A DNA stretch of 9,723 bases from Christensenella sp. UBA4263. GTDB taxonomy: Bacteria; Bacillota; Clostridia; Christensenellales; Aristaeellaceae. Within the stretch, counting starts at the first letter, position 1. Each line of letters opens with the position of its first letter. Below are positions 6,196 through 9,723 of the stretch, piece after piece. Location: assembly GCA_002395225.1 (NCBI GenBank), contig DGWH01000002.1, positions 10,876-20,598 on the forward strand. Direction: 5' to 3'. The notes below the pieces were generated by a model. The model made no database searches, was not told the origin of the DNA, and was given only the letters and a program-made list of their open reading frames with translations. Made by a program: the position numbers and the translations under genes.

Positions 6196-6747
6196 ATGAA
6201 AACAGCGGTACTGTTTCCCGGCATCGGCTATCACTGTGATAAACCGCTGCTCTATTATGCGGGAAAACTGGCCCGGGCGGCCGGATATGAGGTCCTTTCC
6301 GTTTCGTATACGGGGTTTCCGAAAAACATACGGAATGACCGGGAAAAGATCCGGGAGGCCATTGCGCTGGCGGTGGAACAGACGGAACAGAACCTCATGG
6401 ACCGAAAATGGCAGGACGAAACAGACATCCTGTTTATCAGCAAAAGCATCGGCACGGCGGCCGCTTCGCAGTATGCCATGGATAAAGGGCTTTCGGTTCG
6501 CAGCATTCTGTTTACGCCGCTGCCGGAGGCCTTTGAAAAAGCGGTCCTGCCGGCGATCGCCTTTCACGGAACCGCAGATCCGTGGGCAGAAACCGGGGCT
6601 CTTGCAGATGCGTGCCAACAGAAACAGATTCCGCTTTACCGGGTGGAGGGAGCCAATCATTCCCTTGAAACCGGCGATGTGATGAGAGATCTGCAGAACC
6701 TGCAGGAGACGATGAAAAGAGTCCGGCGGTTTATTGAGGAAAAATAA
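6196..6747 (+). CDS. Small alpha/beta hydrolase
   Basis: A 183-residue cytoplasmic single-domain alpha/beta hydrolase, short like other dienelactone-hydrolase-like or esterase-like members. FPGIGYHCDKPLLYY (7-21) is the first-strand/oxyanion region. ISKSIGT (81-87) is the nucleophile elbow with S84, replacing the usual G-x-S-x-G with S-K-S-I-G. HGTADPW (124-130) supplies D128, and GANHSLE (152-158) supplies H155. The triad S84-D128-H155 is thus complete and in the expected order. The substrate cannot be read from sequence; ester or thioester hydrolysis is likely. The ATG has AGGAGG 7 nt upstream, an extended -10 promoter and a structured leader. It is divergent from the alpha-CTD/sigma4 gene and convergent with the secreted-protein gene, so it appears to be transcribed alone. 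Confidence 0.82.
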   Translation: MKTAVLFPGIGYHCDKPLLYYAGKLARAAGYEVLSVSYTGFPKNIRNDREKIREAIALAVEQTEQNLMDRKWQDETDILFISKSIGTAAASQYAMDKGLSVRSILFTPLPEAFEKAVLPAIAFHGTADPWAETGALADACQQKQIPLYRVEGANHSLETGDVMRDLQNLQETMKRVRRFIEEK

Positions 6748-6787
6748 AGCACAGGGCCATATCCGGATGCCGGATATGGCCCTGTGC
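6741..6787. terminator. Bidirectional terminator between hydrolase and secreted-protein genes
   Basis: A perfect 18-bp stem, GCACAGGGCCATATCCGG (6749-6766) with its complement (6770-6787), has a 3-nt ATG loop. It starts 1 nt after the hydrolase stop codon. The T-run is on the minus strand (from AAAATAAA at 6741-6748), so it is a strong terminator for the minus gene ending at 6817. For the hydrolase it probably acts as a 3' stabilising hairpin and partial terminator. Confidence 0.8.
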
Positions 6788-6816
6788 ATGGAAGGAAATG
6801 TTCTGTGTGGCGATTG

Positions 6817-8280
6817 TCAGCGAAGATCCCAGTGATAGAACTCGATATCCTCATCGGAGACCTCTTCATCCGGTCCTTCCGTGAAGGTTACGCGCTTAAT
6901 GCCGCAATAGATGGTTTTGATCTTGCTCCGTTCGGGAATCTCGATATAGTCGGAGTAGGCCGTAACCGACCTGGCGATCTGGCGGTTCGTGACCCAGGTA
7001 TAGGTTCTGCCGCCGTACATCCGGTCGCCCCAGTCATCCACGGCATAGAGGACCATTTCAAAGGATTTGACCTGGCGGGTTTTGGCCAGAACCTCGAAGC
7101 GGATCTTCAGCAGATCTCCCGGCTTCTTATCCCAGTTTGCCCAGAGACGGTCGGAAAATCCCATGCTGGTAATGCCGTAGAAAGAACGCCTTGAGGAAGA
7201 ACTGCTGGAGGAGGGTTTGGCGGTTGGCTTTGCCGTGGGCTTTGCGGTCGGTTTCGGCGTGGCTTCCTTTGCAGGATAAGGGGTAAAGGCAGCAATATGA
7301 TTCAGCGGGAGGGTAACACTGTTGCTGGTGATCTGGGAATAGTTAGCATCGTCTTTTACGGTAATGGTAAACGTTGCTTCCTTTGGATTGCAGGCTTCGC
7401 GGATTGCCGCATCGGTTTCCGCTTTCAGCAGGAAAAACTCTTTTTTTGATTCCAGACCATTTTCCAGATTGAAAGCCCCGATTCCGTAAACGGGGACACC
7501 GTTTATCTTTGCATTGTCCACGGTCATGTCAATCTTTTTCCCGCTCTTGTTGGTGACCAGGAGATCCAGACGGATGGTGGCAACAAAATTGGCTGAGGTG
7601 AAGGGATAGGAGCTCACAAGCTCAATGGTAACCCCGTTGGAATCCAGGAGAATGTTCTTGTTGGAGGAGGTGGAAGTGCCGGTTTTGGCGGAACCGGAAG
7701 ATTTGCTGGGAATGATATCCTCGCCGCCGCCCAGAATGGTATCCGTTCCTGCGTCATCCGCCGTTCCGGTGGAATAGGACCGGATGACATTCTCAAGGAC
7801 GTCCATGGTTGCCGCGTCATCCCCGTCAATGTACTTGGCGGCGTATTCCACATCCCCGTCATCCCGGACTTCAATCAGGCGCAGGAGACAGACTTTGGTG
7901 TTCTGGACCTTGTACATGTAACGGGCACCCACCAGGGTCTTTCTGCCCATCTCGTATTTTTTGGCGGGATTGGTGCCGATCATGTTGTCCCCATACTGGT
8001 TTTCCATGTGCTCTCTGTACACATTATTGAGATAATTTGTCGGATTGCTCAGCTTCATGTCAAGCGGCCGGCGGGTAATCATGACATAGGGAATGTACCC
8101 GTCGTTCTCAACGTAAACGGTGAGGGTATTGCTCTTGAAGGAAGTCGCGGCGTTTTCAGGAATCTGAATGGTAAAATCCTGTTCATTGCAATGGAATTGA
8201 CGGGATGCGGCTGCCGATCCGGTCCCAACAACAGAGAGAAACAGAGCGGTCAGCAGAATCAGAAACAGGCATCGTTTCAT
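6817..8280 (-). CDS. Secreted three-module protein with PTAK linker
   Basis: 487 residues from the ATG at 8280, which has AGGAGG at 8289-8294. A longer TTG-initiated reading would start at 8313, at or within about 2 nt of the predicted transcription start, and is rejected. Residues 1-25 form a Sec signal peptide: K2-R3, a leucine-rich core and a GSAAA cleavage region. There is no lipobox cysteine, so the protein is probably released or wall-held. Three beta-rich modules follow: about 27-170, about 209-335 (Ig-like in feel) and about 366-487. Linkers rich in G/T/S (171-208) and P/T/A/K then S (340-364, with three PTAK units and a seven-serine run) separate them. I recognise no catalytic motif; adhesion or ligand binding at the envelope is a guess. 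It has its own TATAAT promoter (8322-8350) and a strong terminator. FxLYD- or DUF4352-like assignment of modules 2-3 is possible but unproved. Confidence 0.75.
   Translation of the reverse strand: MKRCLFLILLTALFLSVVGTGSAAASRQFHCNEQDFTIQIPENAATSFKSNTLTVYVENDGYIPYVMITRRPLDMKLSNPTNYLNNVYREHMENQYGDNMIGTNPAKKYEMGRKTLVGARYMYKVQNTKVCLLRLIEVRDDGDVEYAAKYIDGDDAATMDVLENVIRSYSTGTADDAGTDTILGGGEDIIPSKSSGSAKTGTSTSSNKNILLDSNGVTIELVSSYPFTSANFVATIRLDLLVTNKSGKKIDMTVDNAKINGVPVYGIGAFNLENGLESKKEFFLLKAETDAAIREACNPKEATFTITVKDDANYSQITSNSVTLPLNHIAAFTPYPAKEATPKPTAKPTAKPTAKPSSSSSSSRRSFYGITSMGFSDRLWANWDKKPGDLLKIRFEVLAKTRQVKSFEMVLYAVDDWGDRMYGGRTYTWVTNRQIARSVTAYSDYIEIPERSKIKTIYCGIKRVTFTEGPDEEVSDEDIEFYHWDLR
7216..7263 (-). 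repeat. Imperfect 12-bp tandem repeat encoding the PTAK linker
   Basis: Four consecutive 12-bp units (7216-7227, 7228-7239, 7240-7251, 7252-7263) share a CTTTGCSGTSGG-like pattern. On the minus strand they encode TPKPTAKPTAKPTAK. The neighbouring 7-serine run lies next to it. Such in-frame coding repeats can change copy number without disrupting the frame. Codons differ between units, so the array is not a recent perfect duplication. Confidence 0.6.
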
Positions 8281-8321
8281 GGGAAAATCCTCCTTTTCTT
8301 TTGGAAAGATCAAGTGAGATC

Positions 8322-8350
8322 ATTATACGCGAGAACCCGATGTTCTTTCC
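8322..8350 (-). promoter_or_regulatory. Promoter of the secreted-protein gene
   Basis: The minus strand shows a perfect TATAAT (8322-8327), predicting a start near 8315 and a leader of about 35 nt. The -35 region is weak (GGAAAG at 17-bp or TGGAAA at 18-bp spacing), so an activator may help. A short dyad, AGAAC-CCGAT-GTTCT (8332-8346), lies in the spacer and could be an operator. The rest of 8351-8480 shows nothing I can name. Confidence 0.55.
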
Positions 8351-8480
8351 AGAAAAACAGGGGAAAAACCCGGATTAGTTTTAGATCAGTCCGGAGACAA
8401 TGCCGTTATTACGCAATTGTTTTAGCGGGGATGGACGAAGGGACAGAGGAGAAAATGCACCGGAAACAGACAGGCAGAAA

Positions 8481-8508
8481 CAGAAAAAGAGACCGGTTTC
8501 CCGGCCTC
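8481..8508 (-). terminator. Intrinsic terminator of the EIIC-like gene
   Basis: On the minus strand an 8-bp stem with one G-U pair (GAGGCCGG / CCGGTCTC, 8489-8508) closes a GAAA tetraloop. It is followed by a run of five T residues (from AAAAA at 8484-8488). It lies about 40 nt past the stop codon at 8550 and separates this gene from the secreted-protein gene downstream. Confidence 0.8.
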
Positions 8509-8549
8509 CGTTTTCGAAAAAAGGGATAATTTTTATGCGAAACAGGGAT

Positions 8550-9638
8550 TCAGATCCGGAGATCCCCTTCCCTGACCCAGCCCAGACCTTTGATCACCGA
8601 GTGAATCAGGGGGCAGAGAACAGCCGGGAGGACAAAACAGATGAGAATGAGTCCAGCCCAGTCCCAAAGGGTGATGTCGGCCTTTGTTCCGGCGGCCACA
8701 TCGTTTACCCAGCCGGTATACACGCCGATCTGGCCCACCAGACCGCAGGTGCCCATACCGGAGGAGATGGCCGGCCCATTCATTTCCATGCGAAACAGAC
8801 AGGTGGCAATGGGGCCGGTAATGGCGGAGGTGACCAGCGGGGCAATCCAGATCCGGGGGTTGCGGACGATGTTGTCCATTTGCAGCATGCTGGTGCCAAG
8901 GCCCTGGGACACGAGACCGCCCAGGCCGTTTTCCTTAAAAGACATGACGGCGAAGCCGACCATCTGTGCACAGCATCCGGCGACCGCCGCACCGCCTGCC
9001 AGTCCGGTCAGACTGAGGGCGGCACAGATCGCGGCAGAGGAAATGGGAAGGGTCAGGGCCGCGCCCACAAGCACCGATACGGCAATGCCCATCCAGAAAG
9101 GCTGCAGCACGGTTGCCATCCGGATGAGGTTTCCAAGGCTCATGGCAAGGCGGCCCAGGGCGGGTGCCAGAAGGGCGGAGAGGGTAATACCCACCAGGAT
9201 GGTGACAAGCGGTGTAACAAGAATATCGACCCTGGTTTCCCCGGAAACTGCCTTGCCGATTTCAGCGGCAAGAATGGCGATGAACAGGACGGCCAGCGGT
9301 CCGCCGGCGCCGCCCAGCGCATTCGAAGCGAAACCAACGGTAATCATGGAAAACATGACCAGAGGCGGACAGTGAAGGGCGGAGGCAATGGCAACCGCCA
9401 TGGCCGGACCGCTCATGGCGGAGGCCAGGCCCCCTGCCGTGTATTCCGTACCGCCAATGACGGCCACGGGCATGGTCAGGGGAGCAAAGTGAAACTGTGT
9501 GCCAATGGTATTGATGATGGTGCCGATCAGCAGTGAACAGAAAAGACCCTGAGCCATGGCGCCGAGGGCATCAATTCCATAGCGCTTCAGGGAAATTTCA
9601 ATGTTTTTCCGTTTGCAAAAGTTCTGAAACCGATTCAA
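8550..9638 (-). CDS. PTS EIIC_2/PfoR-like membrane protein
   Basis: 362 residues from a TTG at 9638. The longest reading, from the TTG at 9656, would put the AGGAGG (9648-9653) inside the coding region. That site sits 9 nt before the TTG at 9638, so the shorter start is preferred. After a short basic N-terminus (KRKNIEISLKRYGIDALG) there are roughly eight to ten hydrophobic segments rich in G, A and S. Signature stretches include GETRVDILVTPL (about 133-144), LQMDNIVRNPRIW (about 252-264) and GTKADITLWDW (about 317-327). These match the EIIC_2 family of PTS-type transporters, which includes the PfoR-like regulators. Length fits the family. No EIIA or EIIB domain is fused or adjacent in the window, so sugar uptake by the classic PTS route is uncertain; the substrate is unknown. 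A terminator follows at 8481-8508. Confidence 0.82.
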   Translation of the reverse strand: MNRFQNFCKRKNIEISLKRYGIDALGAMAQGLFCSLLIGTIINTIGTQFHFAPLTMPVAVIGGTEYTAGGLASAMSGPAMAVAIASALHCPPLVMFSMITVGFASNALGGAGGPLAVLFIAILAAEIGKAVSGETRVDILVTPLVTILVGITLSALLAPALGRLAMSLGNLIRMATVLQPFWMGIAVSVLVGAALTLPISSAAICAALSLTGLAGGAAVAGCCAQMVGFAVMSFKENGLGGLVSQGLGTSMLQMDNIVRNPRIWIAPLVTSAITGPIATCLFRMEMNGPAISSGMGTCGLVGQIGVYTGWVNDVAAGTKADITLWDWAGLILICFVLPAVLCPLIHSVIKGLGWVREGDLRI

Positions 9639-9647
9639 GGGTGAACG

Positions 9648-9653
9648 CCTCCT
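9648..9653 (-). promoter_or_regulatory. Shine-Dalgarno that fixes the TTG start of the EIIC-like gene
   Basis: AGGAGG on the minus strand (CCTCCT on plus) lies 9 nt upstream of the TTG codon at 9636-9638. The next upstream candidate, TTG at 9654-9656, directly abuts this site and has no Shine-Dalgarno of its own. No convincing -35/-10 pair is visible between 9654 and the window edge, so the promoter is probably beyond it or weak. Confidence 0.75.
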
Positions 9654-9706
9654 CAACTGGGATCATTTGTCGGAACTGCTTTGTCTGAGGCCTGGATTTG
9701 ACTTAA

Positions 9707-9723
9707 CTGTCGCTGCGCGACAG
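9707..9723. other. Hairpin at the right edge, core shared with the left-edge terminator
   Basis: CTGTCGC (9707-9713) and GCGACAG (9717-9723) form a perfect 7-bp stem with a TGC loop, cut by the end of the window. The same two arms occur in the terminator at 76-103. It could be part of a longer terminator-like hairpin belonging to the neighbouring region, or a dispersed repeat. Confidence 0.4.

Noticed and set aside
8281..8313. Longer N-terminus of the secreted protein from TTG at 8313
   Set aside because: The TTG coincides with the predicted transcription start near 8315, while AGGAGG stands 8 nt before the ATG at 8280, right where a signal peptide begins.
8400..9536. Long plus-strand open frame (378 codons) opposite the EIIC-like gene
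   Set aside because: Glycine-, histidine- and asparagine-rich product with no domain. It mirrors the codon bias of the real minus-strand gene and runs across that gene's terminator; there is no RBS at its start.
1..9723. CRISPR array, tRNA, rRNA, transposase or integrase
   Set aside because: None seen: no regularly spaced long repeats, no tRNA cloverleaf or CCA pattern recognised, and no transposase or recombinase motifs in any convincing frame.

Overview
The window reads like a chromosomal stretch from a low-to-moderate GC Firmicute, most likely a clostridial gut-type bacterium. The basis is strong AGGAGG ribosome binding sites, sigma-A type promoters, TTG start use, and protein families common in Clostridia: an orphan HipA-like kinase, an EIIC_2 type membrane protein and a PTAK-linker secreted protein. 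The taxon is an inference; there is no rRNA or other phylogenetic marker.

Layout. Positions 1-285 hold the terminator of something upstream, a near-consensus promoter, a tandem 15-bp repeat at the expected transcription start and a leader. They lead into a 469-aa AAA ATPase with a C-terminal PD-(D/E)XK-like domain (286-1695, +). After an intrinsic terminator comes a 374-aa HipA-like kinase (1857-2981, +). It converges, across a perfect 13-bp-stem terminator, on a 934-aa minus-strand protein (3038-5842). That protein carries two RNA polymerase alpha-CTD-like modules and one sigma-70 region 4.2-like helix-turn-helix, followed by about 550 residues with no recognised enzyme domain. A divergent promoter region (5843-6195) separates it from a 183-aa alpha/beta hydrolase (6196-6747, +), whose roughly 138-nt leader can form strong stems. 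The hydrolase converges, across an 18-bp-stem terminator, on a secreted three-module protein (6817-8280, -). Last comes a PTS EIIC_2/PfoR-like membrane protein (8550-9638, -, TTG start) with its own terminator.

How the genes relate. Each gene seems to be its own transcription unit: recognisable promoters lie upstream of four of them, and terminators separate all neighbours. No metabolic operon is visible. The first three genes (ATPase-nuclease-like protein, orphan kinase, alpha/sigma-mimic regulator) look like accessory or stress/defence cargo. The last three look like ordinary envelope and metabolic genes, and the EIIC-like gene is visibly richer in G+C than the first two.

The most unusual object is the 934-aa protein. 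By my alignment to E. coli RpoA and RpoD, the first alpha-CTD copy keeps the equivalents of R265, N268 and K298. The sigma 4.2 helix keeps the TRERVRQI core that reads the -35 element. One polypeptide therefore seems to carry both UP-element and -35-element reading modules.
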